A stretch of 64,000 bases of DNA from assembly GCF_901933205.1 (NCBI RefSeq), contig NW_022148534.1, forward strand, positions 81,884-145,883, given 5' to 3'. How positions within the stretch are numbered: the first letter of the stretch is position 1; each line of letters begins with the position of its first letter. Below are positions 9,321-20,990 of the stretch, piece by piece. The stretch comes from Camarhynchus parvulus. Its lineage: Eukaryota; Chordata; Aves; Passeriformes; Thraupidae. The notes beneath the pieces were generated by a model. The model was not told where the DNA came from. It searched no databases and was given only the letters and a program-made list of their open reading frames with translations. The translations under genes were made by a program, and so were the position numbers.

Positions 9321-9702
9321 CAGACGGTGATCGGTCCCTCAGCGCTGAGCTCCCGCGGTGCCCGTGAATTCTCTCTGCAGCGACAGCCTGGCCACCCTCC
9401 TCCGATGCCAAAGAGCCACAGAGAGAGGCTGCCCCCACCCCTGCCCCCATTCTCCAGGTATCTCTGTCCCCCCCCGCCCCAGAGAAACTCCCAAAAACCA
9501 GAGGATTCCCCCTCCCCGCCTTCTCCAGCACTCCGCCATCAGCGCCTCTCAGCAACTCCATGGGAAAAAATCCACAAGGAACAAGGAAAGAACAGAAAAT
9601 CCCAACCCCCACAAGGCGGTGGTGGCTGCGGTTTTTGGGGTCCCAGCGACACCCGGGGCGGGGTCAGTGCTCAGCAGCGGGGGGACCCCAAACCACAGCC
9701 GG
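9321..9702. other. GC-rich spacer without an assigned feature
   Basis: Open frames in several phases come from base composition. A C-rich run occurs near 9470. I see no motif or splice structure to support a gene. Confidence 0.4.
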
Positions 9703-10094
9703 GTGTGAGAAAAAAAATTCACTCTTTGAAAAGTGTAAAAGTTTAATAAGGGCGATAAAAGGATTTTGGCGCTTGGCCAAAGAACTCGCCCTTAACTTAA
9801 CCCATTGTTCTCCGGATCTGGAACCCATTGTTCTCCGGATCCAGTTCCACTGCAGGGCTACAAACACATTCCTGAGTTTAGGCATTATTCAGACATTCCT
9901 GGGAGGTTTGGATGTTCCAGGAACTCTTGTTTGGTTTGAACCTCTGACTTGTCTGCAGGACATTCTGTCGATTAGGTCAATATTATTTATTTCTTCTTCT
10001 GGTTCCATCCTGTTGTTTCACATCCCCTGATAAATTAATGAATTCTTGTCACATTTGTGTCACTGTTATCATCACCTGGAGAGGTCGGTCCACA
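9703..10094 (-). mobile_element. Solo LTR-like repeat, minus orientation
   Basis: Starts TGTGAGAAA and has a plausible CA end near 10094. Its left part and the block around 9890-10000 (CATTCCTGG-x-GTT, TTTGGTTT, CCTCTGACTTG) recur in order at 27932-28440. The minus strand carries a TTATTAAA-type signal near the left end. Boundaries are approximate. Confidence 0.5.
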
Positions 10095-10804
10095 GATGTG
10101 AGAAACAAGGAAATTGTTTTGCACCTGAGTCAGTTACACAAAATCATTTTACCATTGCATAGTCCCTATTTTAACAGTTATTATTAATCTATTTAATATT
10201 TGTCTATTTTTAATATTTTAAGGCTTATGATATAATATCGATTTATTACTCCAGCATTGAATCGGTTACACGGTGCACAGATAAACTGATCGATTATATT
10301 GTACCAGCAAGCAACTGCAAGGAATTATCAACAATCAATAATCAAGTACTAGAGCAGAATACTTGTGAAAGTGTTCTTTTGCAAAAGCCAATGCAGAACT
10401 GCAGCAGCCAATCCAGAATTGCAGAAGCCAATGCAGAATTTCAGAACCAATGCAGAATTGCAGCAGCCAATTATTAAATTGTCATTTATGACCCCGCTTT
10501 GCTGCAGGCACAGTGGAAAGCTGGAAGCTGCTGAGGGGACTCATTCACCCCTGTCCCTGAGTGTCCCCAGAGTGTCCCCAGAGTGTCCCAGAGTGCCCCT
10601 AAGTGTCCTCTCTGTGTGTCCCTGAGTGTCCCCAGTGATGTCACCCCAGGAACTCCCATCAGGATTTGGGACAATATCAATGAAATTTCCCAGAAAATTC
10701 CCCCTGATTTGTCTCTAATCCCTTGTGGGTAGGGGAGACGGGACAGGTGACAGCAGCGATGTCCCCGATGATGTCACCACCCCAATGACATCTCAGTGGT
10801 GACA
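10095..10804 (-). other. 3' UTR and flank of the minus-strand gene copy
   Basis: The stretch is an inverted relative of 20990-21560: the same GGGACACTC-type short repeats, the same AATCCTGATGGGA-type block, the same GCAATTCTGC-type repeats, and the same AT-rich end. It includes 10380-10480, where a GCAGAATTGCAGCAGCCAAT-type unit repeats about four times. Confidence 0.7.
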
Positions 10805-12013
10805 TCACTGTCCCCGCAGCAGCCTCGGGATGTCCTCAGTGACTTTTTGGCATCACTGGCTGCCCTGTGGCCAGTGGGACTACCAGGCTACCCGAGCCAT
10901 CAGGGCCATCGGGGCCACAAGAGGGCTTCGTGAGGAGTCTGCAGATCATCCCCAAGTGTCCCCAGCTGGTGATGGGTGGCCAGGGGTAGGTGCTGGCCTC
11001 CCATGGCCACTCAGCCTCAGCCACCGTGGCCACCAAGGCCTCGGGGACATTGGGGGATGCCTCCTTTGTCCCCTTCAGGATGGCCTCGATGGAGCCGGTG
11101 CCACAGATCCCAGATGAAATACTCTTCGTCTCTTTCACATGCGACCCCCAAGCACTCCAGTGGCCCCAGGGCCACCTGTCAATGCTGTCCCCTCCTGGTG
11201 GCCACCTCCTCCTCAGTGGCTGCCTCTTCCTCCTCCACCTCCTTGTTCGTGGCCTCTGCCACCCAGGCCTCGTGTGCAGCCCCTGCCGAGGCCACCTCCT
11301 CCCTGCCCAGAGCCACCGGCGGCTGCTGAGCCACGGCCACGAGGTTGTCCCCAGCTGTCTTCCTGTGGATGGCCTCATCCTCTTGGTCCTGGTGGCCTCA
11401 GTGGTGGCCTTGTCCTCGCAAGCCTCGCAGAGCTCAGAGGCCCCCCAGGCTCTGGGCCAGCATGGCCACCGACTCCCACCAGGCCCAGGCTGAGGCTCTC
11501 ACCTTGGCCCAGGTGTCTCCCGGGGTGGACCCGAGGGTGGCCAGGGCCTGGCCAAGGGAGGGGACATCGCGGTGGTCCAGGGAGGTGACACCACGGTGGT
11601 TCAGGGTGTTATGGAGGTGCCAGGCAAAGCTCCTCAGGGACTCTGGGGACACGTGCTGCTGCTGGTCCCTCTGTGGCCCAGGGCGGCCACCACGGACACC
11701 AGAGGCCAGAGCACCTGGGAAGGGGACAGGGGAGGTGTCAGGGACGTGGTGGCTCTTGTGGCCTACTGTGGGGGCCCCTGTGCCCTCCTGGGGTCCCCTT
11801 TGTCCCCTCCTTGGAGGGCTCTGCTGTCCCCTCTGTCCCTTTGTCACCCCCTCATGCCCTCTGCCACCCCCTGCCACCTCCTGTTGTCCCCTCAGCCACC
11901 CTCAGTCCCCTCCACCCCTCTGTCACCTCCTCCCTTCCTGCCACGCCCTCCTTTCCCCTCTGTCACCCCTGTGTCCCTCCACGCCGGGATTGTCACACCC
12001 CACAGGGCTCCAT
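10805..12013 (-). pseudogene. Minus-strand copy of the helical gene family (2 exons, frameshifted)
   Basis: Exon 1 is 12013-11999 (ATG plus four codons, MEPCG), with a GTGTGA donor at 11998. Exon 2 starts at 11714 after a CCCAG acceptor and ends with TGA at 10807-10805, after the family's C-terminal signature (E-D-I-P-R-L-L). Recognisable blocks in between include an N-H-R/G-x-V-T-S-L segment, I-E-A-I-L-K-G and the V-A-E-A-E helix. The first part of exon 2 and its middle are in different frames, so the copy is disrupted. No known domain is recognised. It lies head to head with the plus-strand array and shares inverted promoter sequence with it. Confidence 0.7.
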
Positions 12014-12775
12014 GGCCATTTGGGGACACTCCAGGGACACTCTGGGACACTCTGGGGATACTCTGGGGATACTCTGGAGATACTCTGGGGACACTCTGGG
12101 GACACTCCAGGTGACAAACACAGCCGGGTGACAGTTGGGGACACACAGGAACGTGGCACGGCCAGATGGAAGAAGCAGGAAGAGGTGACCTCACTGTCCC
12201 CCCTGCCCCCCCCACCTGTGGAGCCAGGGCAGGGTCCCCCAAATGTCCCCCCAATGTCCCCAGTGGGACCCCAATGTCCCCTGAGTGTCCCCACATGGCC
12301 CCGGTGTTGCCCCGATGTCCCCCACAAGGCTCAAGTGTCCCCCAATGTCCAGCTGGGGACACCATGGACTCACTGGGGTCCTGTTGGGGACCTTGGGGAC
12401 ACCCCCGTGTCCTTCCCTTGGGGACACTGGGGCCACCCGGACGTGCCCTGTCCCATTTTGGGTCACCACGATGTCCCCGACGTCCCCACAGTGTCCCCAA
12501 CAGGACCCTGGTGTGTCCCCAGTGTTACCAACAGGACATCAGGGGACACTTGAGCCTTGCTGGGGACCCTGAGGGGACATTAGGGGTCCCGTTGGGGACA
12601 TCGGGGGGGACATTGGGGACCCCGCCCTGGCCCCACAGCCAGGGAGGCAGTGATGTCACCGCTTCCTGTTTCTTCCGTCTGGCCGTGCCCCGTTCCTGCG
12701 TGTCCCCAGCTGGCGCCCGGGCGTGTTTGTCACCCGGAGTGTCCCTGGAGCGTTCCCGGAGGGTCCCCAGCTACC
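12014..12775. promoter_or_regulatory. Divergent promoter region of the inverted gene pair
   Basis: Sequences just upstream of the two start codons are inverted copies: about 12090-12190 read on the minus strand matches about 12650-12750 on the plus strand (a CTTCCTG-x-TTCTTCC block, TCTGGCCGTGCC, CGTTCCTG, GTGTCCCC). The CTTCCTG blocks are ETS-type sites. The centre (about 12230-12640) is a degenerate GTCCCC-rich minisatellite. No TATA box is visible. Promoter activity is inferred from position. Confidence 0.5.
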
Positions 12776-12790
12776 ATGGAGCCCCTCGAG
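12776..12790 (+). CDS. Short first coding exon of the array
   Basis: ATG GAG CCC CTC GAG followed by a GTGTGA donor. Equivalent five-codon segments occur in every family copy (MEPCG, MGLQE, MEPQE, MEDGE, MNPQE), always followed by GTGYGR and a purine-rich intron. The start is chosen because this ATG and its donor are conserved at all loci. Confidence 0.65.
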
Positions 12791-13153
12791 GTGTGACAAT
12801 CCTGGAGTGGTGGGGGGGCAGCGGACAGGGGGGACACGGGGGGTGGTGAAAGGGGGACATTGGGGCACGAAGGGGACATGGGGGTGGCGGGAAGGGCCAG
12901 GAGGTCACAGTGAGAAGGGAGGAGGTGACAGAGGGTTGGGGGGGGACAACAGGCGGAGGCAGGGGGTGGCAGAGGGGACAGCAGAGGGGCAGGAGGTGGG
13001 AGGGGCTATGAGAGGAGGAGCAGGCGGTGTCAGAGGGAACAAGAGGCTGACAAAGGGACAGAGGGGACAAAGGGACCCCTCGAGGGCAGGGGGCCAGCCC
13101 AGGAGGCCGTAAGTGCCACCAGGTCCCTGACACCTCCCCTGTCCCCTCCCCAG

Positions 13154-14177
13154 CTGTCCCCGGCCCTGCTGCAGCCACAGGTCACCGTGGTGGCCATCCT
13201 GGGCGAGCTGCTGGACACCCTGCCCAGGCTGGATGAGATGATGCTGCTGAACCGGTTCGCAAGCTGCCTGTACTGGGACCTGGTGGATTTCACCAAGGAG
13301 CTCCGGAACACCCTGTACTGCACTGATGCCACCTGGTGGTGCCGCAATGTCACCGTAGAAGATGATGACCCTGTCACCTCCCTCAGCCAGGCCCTGGCCG
13401 CCTACAGGAGCGCCCCAGGGACCTCCCAGGACCGTGTGACATGGGCAGCCAGCAAGTGGCAGGGGTTGGTGGCTGCGCTCGAGAACAGCTGGGCCGGGCT
13501 GGCCAGGACAGCCACCAAGGTCCACGACATCTGCAGGGTGATGGCCATTGAGGCGGCTGCGGAGGCAGCCAAAATGGAGGCCCACGCCACCTCCTGGGCC
13601 AAGCACCTGCAGGCCGAAGGCTGCCCGTGATGGGACAGCTCAGGAGAACATGGGGGAGCTGGGTCAGGCCCAGGGCAGGGAGGAGGGGCCGAGGGGCGGG
13701 ACGCACATGAAGCCTGGGTGAGAAGGTACGCGAGGAAAGTTGCCAGGGACGCAACAAGGGCCACCATGGTTGAAGGAGTGGATGGAGGCGGCCCTGGGGC
13801 TGCTGGAGCGCTTGGTGGCCGCGTGTGACGAAGCCACCGCGTTTCCCCCGGAGCTGCAGCGCCTGCTCAGGGACATTGAGGCCATCCTGAAGGGGAGAAA
13901 TGAGGCATCCCCCGATGTTGCCGAGGAAGTGGTGGCCAAGGTGGCCGAGGCTGAGCGGCTGTGGGAGGCCAACACCCACCTGGCCAAGGATCACCTGCTG
14001 GGGACACTTCCAGACACCATCAGGTTCTATATCAATGGTGCTCCCACCGGCCCCAGTGCCCGTGAGGTGGCCGAGCGGTGCCAAAGAGCCATCGAGGACA
14101 TCCCAAGGCTCCTTCGACCCCCGGAGCATCCTCGGAGTGTCCCCAAGGTGTCCCCAGTGAGCATGGGGCTCCAAGAG
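13154..14177 (+). pseudogene. Array exon A (frameshifted)
   Basis: Follows acceptor CCCCAG at 13148-13153 and ends at a GTGCGA donor (14178). The first half (to 13630) gives the N-terminal helical region, including the family's L-x-E-L-L, F-T-K-E-L-R and S-L-S-Q-A-L-A-A-Y blocks. A one-base insertion near 13613 then brings a TGA at 13628-13630. The second half is open in another frame and carries L-L-E-R-L-V-A-A-C-D-E-A, I-E-A-I-L-K-G, the E-A-E-R-L-W-E-A helix, E-R-C-Q-R-A-I-E-D-I-P-R-L-L and the in-frame MGLQE. Length is 1024 bp, one more than a multiple of three, in line with the single insertion. Confidence 0.7.
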
Positions 14178-14559
14178 GTGCGATGGGGGGGCGGGGGAGA
14201 GGGGGAGGACAGAGGGGGCAGGGAAGGGGGCAGTGGGGGATGGGGGGACATGGGGGGTGGCAGGAGGAGACAGGGGGTCACAAAGGGGACAGGAAGGAGT
14301 GGCAGGAAGGGGGGAGGTGACAGAGGAGTGGAGGGGAAACGAGGGGGAGGGAACAGCAGTGGGGGATTGGGGTGGCAGAGGGGACAGCAGAGGGGCAGGG
14401 GCAGGAGGGGCTCCGAGCGGAGGAGCAGGGGGTGTCAGAGGGAACAAGAGGCTGACAAAGGGACAGAGGGAACAAAGGGGACCCCTCGAGGGCAGGGGGC
14501 CACCCCAGGAGGCCATAAATGCCACCAGGTCCCTGACACCTCCCATGTCCCCTCCCCAG

Positions 14560-15565
14560 CTGTCCCTGGCCCTGCTGCAGCCACAGGTCACCGTGGTGGC
14601 CACCCTGGGAGAGCTGCTGGCCACCCTGCCCAGGCTGGATGAGATGATTTTGCTCGTGTCTGCAATGAACCTGTACTTTGACCTGGTGGAATTCACCAAG
14701 GAGCTCCGGGACACCCTGTACCGCATTGATGACACCTCGTGGCACGTCAATGTCACCTCCGATATTGATGACCCTCCCACCTCCCTGAGCCAGGCCCTGG
14801 CTGCCTACAGGAGCACCCCAGGGACCACCTGGGACCGTGTGACAATGGCAGCCAGCAAGTGCAAGGGGTCGGTGTCCATGCTTGTGAACAGCTGGGCCCA
14901 GCTGGCCAGGGCAGCCACCAAGCTCTGCAATGCCTGCAGGAGCGTGGCCACTGAGGCAGACACCAAGGCAGCCACTGCCACCGCCCGGGCCAGGGAGCTG
15001 CAGGACGAGGCTGCCCGTGATGGGACAGCTCAGGAAAACATGGGGGAGCTGGGTCAGGCCCTGGGCAGGGAGGAGGGGCTGAGGTGGTGGCCGGGCACGA
15101 AGCCTGGGTGACAGACAGGCCAGGTTGGCTGCCAGCGAGGCAACAAGGGCCACCATGGTGAGACAGCGGGTGGAGGCGGCCCTGGGGCTGCTGGAGCGCC
15201 TGGTGGCCGCGTGTGACGAAGCCACCGCGTTCCCCCGGGAGCTGCAGCGCAGGGTTGGGGACATTGAGGCCATCCTGAAGGGGACGAATGAGGCATCCCC
15301 AGATGTCCCTGAGGACTTGGTGGCCAAGGTGGCCGAGGCCGAGCGTCTGTGGGAGGCCAACGCCCGCCTGGCCAAGGATCACCTGCGGGGGACACTTGAT
15401 GACATCATCAAGTTCTATTTCGATGGTGAACCCATCAGGCCCAGTGCCTGTGGGGTGACCGAGCGGTGCCAAAGAGCCATCGAGGACATCCCAAGGCTCC
15501 TGAGACCCCCGGAGTGTCCCCAGAGCATCCCCAAGATGTCCCCAGTGGGCATGGAGCCCCAAGAG
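14560..15565 (+). pseudogene. Array exon B (two small deletions)
   Basis: Acceptor CCCCAG ends at 14559; donor GTGTGA starts at 15566. Open from the exon start to TGA at 15109-15111. A G-run near 15075 is one base shorter than in exon C, and a second base is missing near 15115, so the rest (from about 15125) is in another frame and ends in MEPQE before the donor. A possible coiled-coil stretch of Ala, Glu and Arg lies in the middle third. Apart from the two indels it closely follows exon C. Confidence 0.7.
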
Positions 15566-15940
15566 GTGTGACTGGGCGGGGAGGGGGAACAGAGGGGACG
15601 CTGGGGGAGGAGGGGGGACAGGGGTGGGGAAGGGGCAACGGGGCATGGGGGGTACATGGGGAGTGACAGGAGGGGACAGAGGGTCACAAAGGGGACATGA
15701 GGGAGTGGCAGGAAGGGGGGAGGTGACAGAGGGATGGAGGGGAAAGGGAGTGAGGGGAGGTGGGGGGTGGGGGAGACACGGGGGGGGGAGAGGACGTGGG
15801 GGCTGGCACAGGGTGGCAGAGGGAGTGAGAGTCTGACAAAGGGATGGAGAGGACAAAGGGGACCCGTTGGGGGCAGGGGGCCACCCCAGGAGGCCACAAA
15901 TGCCACCGGGTTCCTGACACCTCCCCTGTCCCCTCCCCAG

Positions 15941-16912
15941 CTGTCCCCGGCCCTGCTGCAACCACAGGTCACCGTGGTGGCCACCCTGGGCGAGCTGCTG
16001 GCCACCCTGCCCAGGTGGGACAAGATGCATCTCATATCCGCTGTGGACCTGTACTTTGACCTGGAGGACTTCTCCAGGGGGCTCTGGGCCACCCTGTACT
16101 GCATTGATGACACCTGGTGGCGCCACAATGTCATCTGCGATGATGGTGACCTTGTCACCTCCCTGAGCCAGGCGCTGGCCGCCTACAAGAGCACCAGATG
16201 GACCACCGGGTTCCATGTGACAATGGCGGCCAGCAAGTGGAAGGGGTCGGTGGATGCTCTTTCGAACTGCTGGGACGAGCTGGCCAGGAAGGCCACCAAG
16301 CTCCGCAACACCTGCAGGAAGGTGGTCACAGAGGCGGCCTACGTGTTGGCCCAGGCCAGGGAGAGGCAGGCCGAGGCTCAGGAAAACATGGGGGAGCTGG
16401 GTCAGACCCTGGGCAGGGAGGAGGGGGCCAAGGTGGTGGCTGGGCATGAAGCCCAGGTGATGAGACAGGCCGTGGTGGCTGCCAGCGAGGCAACAAGGGC
16501 CACCATGGTGAGACAGCGGGTGGAGGCGGCCCTGGGGCTGCTGGAGCGCTTGGTGGCCGCGTGTGACGAAGCCACCGCGTTCCCCCGGGAGCTGCAGCGC
16601 CTGCTCAGGGACACCCAGGCCATCCTGAAGAGGAGAAATGAGGCATCCCCCGATGTTGCCGAGGATTTGGTGGCCAAGGTGGCCGAGGCCGAGCGTCTGT
16701 GGGAGGCCAACGCCCGCCTGGCCAAGGATCACCTGGGGGGAACAGTTCAAGACATCAAGATCTATTTCACTGGTGCTTCCACCGGCCCCAGTGCCCATGA
16801 GGTGGCCGAGCGGTGCCAAAGAGCCATCGAGGACATCCCAAGGCTCCTTCAATCCCTGGAGAGTCCCCAGAGCGTCCCCAGGGTGTCCCCAGTGAGCATG
16901 GGGCTCCAAGAG
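15941..16912 (+). CDS. Array exon C, uninterrupted (324 codons)
   Basis: This is the only large exon of the family in the window with one frame from acceptor (CCCCAG, ends 15940) to donor (GTGCGG at 16913). It is 972 bp, exactly 324 codons. The product is predicted mostly helical: an N-terminal L-S-P-A-L-L-Q segment, a hydrophobic helix, two aromatic-containing helices with a conserved D-D-T-W-W block, a heptad-like Ala/Glu-rich middle (about residues 120-160), the L-L-E-R-L-V-A-A-C-D-E-A helix, I-L-K-R/G, E-A-E-R-L-W-E-A, and the C-terminal R-C-Q-R-A-I-E-D-I-P-R-L-L followed by a Pro/Ser-rich linker and MGLQE. No signal peptide or membrane segment. Function unknown. Confidence 0.72.
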
Positions 16913-17328
16913 GTGCGGTGGGGGGGGAAGGGGGCACGGGCACAACGGTGGGAGGGGGCAATGGGGGATGAGGGGGACATGGGGGGGTGGCGGGAGAGGA
17001 CAGGGGGTCGGAAAGGGGACAGCAGGGAGTGGCAGGAAGGGGGGAGGTGACCGAGGGGGTGGAGGGGATATGGAGGGGAGGGGACGGTGTGGGATGCGGG
17101 GTATATGGGGGGAAGGGGACATGGGGGCTGGCACGGAGTGGCAGAGGGGACAGTGGAGGGGGCACAGGGCAGGACGGGCTACAAGGGGAGGGGCACGAGG
17201 TTGCAGAGGGAACAAGAGGCTGACAAAGGGACAGAGGGGACAAAGGGGACCCCCTCAGAGACAGGGGGCTACCCCAGGAGGCCGTAAGTGCCACCAGGTC
17301 CCTGACACCTCCCCTGTCCCCTCCCCAG

Positions 17329-18370
17329 CTGTCCCCGGCCCTGCTGCAGCCACAGGTCACCGTGGTGGCCACCCTGGGCGAGCTGCTGGCCACCCTGCCC
17401 AGGGTGGACGAGGAAGTGCTGCCCGTGTCCGCATTGCGCCTGTACTGGGACCTGGAGGACTTCACCAAGGAGCTCCGGGTCATCCTGTTCTCCACTGATG
17501 ACACCTGGTGGCGCTGCAATGTCACCTCCGATGATGATGACCCTGTCACCTCCCTGAGCCAGGCCCTGGCCGCCTACAGGAGCACCCCAGAGACTGCCTG
17601 GGGCAATGTGACAATGGCAGCCAGCAAGTGGCAGAGGTCGGTGTTTGTGCTCGATGAGAGCTGGGCCAAGCTCGCCAGGACAGCCACCAAGCTCTGCAAT
17701 ACCTGCAGGAGCGTGGCCACTGAGGCAGCCGACAGGGCGGCCACCGCCACTGCCTGGGCCAGGGAGCTGCAGGCCAAGGCTGCCCGTGATGGGACAGCTC
17801 AGGAAAACATGGGGGAGCTGGGTCAGGCCCTGGGCAGGGAGAGGGGGGCCGAGGTGGTGGCCGGGCATGAAGCCCGCCTGAGGAGAGATGCCAGGGTGGC
17901 TGCCAGCGAGGCAACAAGGGCCACCATGGTGAGACAGCAGATGGAGGCGGCCCTGGGGCTGCCGGAGCGCTTGGTGGCCGCGTGTGACGAAGCCACCGCG
18001 TTCCCCCGGGAGCTGCAGCACCTGCTTGGGGACGTCAAGAACACGCTGGAGGCCACATATGAGGAGTTGGTCACAGATGAGGGTATCTGGGCCCCAGAGC
18101 CCCCTGATATCCCCGAGGATTTGGTGGCCAAGGTGACCGAGGCCGAGCGGCTGTGGGAGGCCAACGCCCGCCTGGCCAAGGATCACCTGCAGGGGAACAC
18201 TTCAAGACATCATTGGCTTCTATTTCACTGGTGGTCCCGACAGCCTCAACGCCTGTGGGGTGACTGAGCGGTGCCAAAGAGCCATCGAGGACATCCCAAG
18301 GCTCCTGAGACCCCCAGAGCATCCTCAGAGCGTCCCCAAGGTGTCCCCAGTGAGCATGCAGCTCCAAAAG
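17329..18370 (+). pseudogene. Array exon D (one-base insertion)
   Basis: Acceptor CCCCAG ends at 17328; donor GTGCGA at 18371. Open to TGA at 18265-18267. Near 18195, where other copies read GGGGGACACTT, this one has GGGGAACACTT in a context one base longer, which shifts the frame just before the C-terminal signature. The last part continues in another frame and ends in MQLQK before the donor. It has an extra stretch around 18040-18110 not seen in exons A-C. Length 1042 bp fits one inserted base. Confidence 0.68.
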
Positions 18371-18855
18371 GTGCGACAGGGTGGGGGGAGAGGGGGACAG
18401 AGGGGACAGTGGGGGAGGAGGGGGGACAGGGGTGCAGAAGGGCCAACGGGGTATGGGGGGTACACGGGGAGTGGCGGGAGGGGCAGAGGGTCACAAAGGG
18501 GACATGAGGGAGTGGCAGGAAGGGGGGAGGTGACAGAGGGGTGGAGGGGAAAGGGGGGTGAGGGGGGGTGGGAGTGGGAATGACTGGGGGGGTGAGGGGT
18601 GGAGGGGACAACAAGGGCGACAGTGGGCAGTGGCAGAAGGGACAGCAGGGGGTGGCAGGGGCTACAAGTGGCAGAGGGGACAAGGGGGTGACAGAGGGGA
18701 CAAGGGGGGGACAAAAGTACAGAGGGGACAGCAGAGCCCTCCTGGAAGGGAACAACAGGGACTCCAGGAGGGCACAGGGGCCATCTCAGAAAGCCATAAG
18801 TGCCACCAGGTCCCTGACATCTCCCCTGTCTCCTCCCTAGCCGTCCCCTTCCCAG

Positions 18856-19726
18856 CTGCTGGAGGCTTTGGTGTCTGTGGTTGCGACCCTGGGGAAGGTG
18901 GTGGCCACTGTGACCAGGCTACACCAGGCCATGCAGTGCTGTGTGCCCCCAAAGTCCCTGCACGCGGCCCTGGGGAGATTCACCTCGAGACTCCGTGAGA
19001 CCCTGAACCACGGCGTTGTCACCTCCCTGCGCGACTCCAGTGTCCCCTCCCTGAGATGGGCCCTGGCTGGCCTTGGGGCCACCCCTGGGACCACCCAGGC
19101 CAATGTGAGAGCTGCAGCCAAGGCCTGGCAGGGAGTTGGTGGCCAGGCTCGTGGACAGCTGGGACTGGCTGGCCAGGGAGGCCACCAAGCTCCGTGATGC
19201 CTCCGAGAACATGGTCACGGAGCAGCAGCTGATGGTGGCCCTGGACAAGGAGGTGGTGGCCGGGGAAATGGCCACGCATGGTGCCCAGGTGGTGGCAGCC
19301 ACCAGTGAGGCCATGGGAGAGGCTGGGGTGGCCACCTGGAGAGAATACTGGGCAGAGGAGGCCCTGGGGCCACTGCAGCGCTTGGTGGCCACATGTGACA
19401 GAGCCACCTTGTTCAACTGGAACATGGAGTGGCGGCTCAGGGACATTGAGGCCATCCTGAAGGGGACAAACGAGGTGTCCCCTGATGTCCTCCAGGCCTC
19501 GGTTGCCAAGGTGGCTGAGTTTGAGTGGCTGTGGGATGCGAGCACCCACCTGGCCAAGGATCACCTGCTGGGGACACTTGGGGTCATTGACAACATCCTC
19601 TTGAATCCCTGTGGTGGCCACGGTGTCCTGGGTGGCTCCGGTAGCCACGCAGTGACTGAGCGGTGCCAAAGAGCCATCAAGGACATCCCGAGGCTGCTGC
19701 AGGGGACGGTGATGTCACTGCTGTGA
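18856..19726 (+). pseudogene. Array exon E, terminal type with stop (frameshifted)
   Basis: Starts after a CCCAG acceptor (18851-18855; an alternative TAG acceptor lies 15 bases earlier, in the same frame). It belongs to a second exon subtype shared with 26714-27702, 52119-53005 and the minus-strand copy: it starts with L-L-E and ends in a real stop (TGA 19724-19726) after E/K-D-I-P-R-L-L-Q-G, with no MxxQE and donor. A one-base insertion near 19134 breaks the frame. Its 3' flank (GATGTCACTG repeats, GTGCCACCAGCTCC) matches that of the 26-kb copy. Confidence 0.68.
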
Positions 19727-20018
19727 CTTCATCGGGGCAGTGATGTCACTGGAGAGACTTGTGGACACTTGAGTGCCACCAGCTCCTTGTGTCACCAAGA
19801 GCCCCTCATGTGCCACCTGCCTGGGGCAGAACTGGTGCCACTGGGCTGGTGGTAGTGCCATGTCCCTGGTGCCCCCTCTGCGGTGTCCCTGTGTCCCTGC
19901 AGAGGGGACACGAGGGGTGGCAGAGGGGACAGGGAGTCGCAAAGCAACAGAGGGGACAGCAGAATCCTCCAGGGCAAGTGCCACCAGGTCCCTGACACCT
20001 CCCCTGTCCCCTCCCCAG

Positions 20019-20990
20019 GTGTCCCCTCTGCAGCTGCATGCACTGGTGGATGTGGTGGCCACCCTGGGTGAGGTGGTGGCCACCATGACCAGGCCACACA
20101 GGGCCAAGTACCTGCGCAGTCCCCAAACTCCCTGTGTGAGGACCTAGAGAACTTCACTCGGAGCCTCCATAGGACTTGAACCACGGCAGTGTCACCTCCC
20201 TGGGCCACCGTGGTGTCCCCTCCCTGGGCCGGACCCTGGTCACCCTCAGGGCCACCCCTGGGACCACCTGGGCTGATGTAAGAGCTGTGACCAGCACCTG
20301 GTGGGAGTTGTGACCACACTCATGGACAGCTGGGACTGGCTGGCCAGAGAGGCCACCGAGCTCCGTGCCACCTGCAGGGAGGTGGCCACTGCTGAGGTCG
20401 CTGTTGCAGCCACCGCCCCTGCCAAGGCCAGGAACTGGCAGGACACGGCTGCCTGCTTGGGGACAGCTCAGGAGAACATGGTGGAGCTGCCACAGGCCCT
20501 TCACAGGGAGGAGGGGGCCTCGGCAATGGCTGTGCTCAAGGCCCGGATGGTGGTGGCCACCAACAAGGTGCTGATGGTCACCGTGGCCATGGGAGAGGCT
20601 GTGGTGGCTGAGAGCCAGGCATTGATGGCCACCAGGAAGGGACAGGAGGTGGAGGAGGCCCTGGGGCTGCTGGAGCGCTTGGTGGCCGTGTGTGACGAAG
20701 CCACCGCGTTCCCCCGGGAGCTGCAGCACCTGCTTGGGGACATCATAGACACCATGGAGGGGACAAAGGAGGAGTCCCCCGATGTCCCTGAGGCCTTGCC
20801 AGCCAAGGTGTCCATGGCCGAGCGGCTGTGGGTGGTCAACGCCCGCCTGGCCAAGGATCGCCTGCTGGGGGCACATGATGACATCAACAACATCTTCAGT
20901 TGTGATTCCAACAGCTCCAATGCCCATGTGGTGACTGAGAAGTGCCAAAAAGCCATCGAGGACATCCCGAAGCTGCTGCTGGGATGGTGG
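20019..20990 (+). pseudogene. Array unit F, lacking a first exon and frameshifted
   Basis: An intron-like stretch and a CCCCAG acceptor (20013-20018) precede an exon-E-type sequence. The first frame fails at 20147; the second runs 20301-21227 and passes through the C-terminal signature (A-I-E-D-I-P-K-L-L) into 3' UTR-like repeats. No ATG exon is found between the stop of E and this exon, so F looks like a 5'-truncated duplicate. Its 3' flank is the one found inverted at 10095-10804. Confidence 0.6.

Larger units (their letters stand above)
12776..19726 (+). pseudogene. Tandem-exon array of an unrecognised helical protein family
   Basis: A short ATG exon is followed by five large exons (A-E below), each behind a CCCCAG or similar acceptor. 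Four of them end in an in-frame copy of the short ATG exon and a GTGTGA/GTGCGR donor. All junctions are phase 0, so exons could be joined without shifting frame. Acceptor-to-acceptor spacing is 1406, 1381, 1388 and about 1527 bp. The array can be read as one gene with repeated exons, or as tandem two-exon genes whose promoters were lost by unequal crossing-over. Frameshifts in A, B, D and E mean a full product cannot be made from this sequence as written. Codon use is very GC-, Ala- and Leu-rich. No known family is recognised. Confidence 0.72.

Noticed and set aside
11345..12553. 402-codon plus-strand open frame
   Set aside because: It runs antisense to the minus-strand gene copy, through its intron, start codon and upstream minisatellite; no recognisable motifs.
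13383..14780. 465-codon minus-strand open frame
   Set aside because: Same antisense effect over exon A and its intron.
14753..17215. 820-codon open frame on the minus strand across array units B-D
   Set aside because: It is antisense to exons with strong GC-rich, Ala/Leu-rich codon bias, which empties the opposite strand of stops. It crosses introns and exon borders, has no splice logic, and the product is low-complexity Pro/Ser/Leu.
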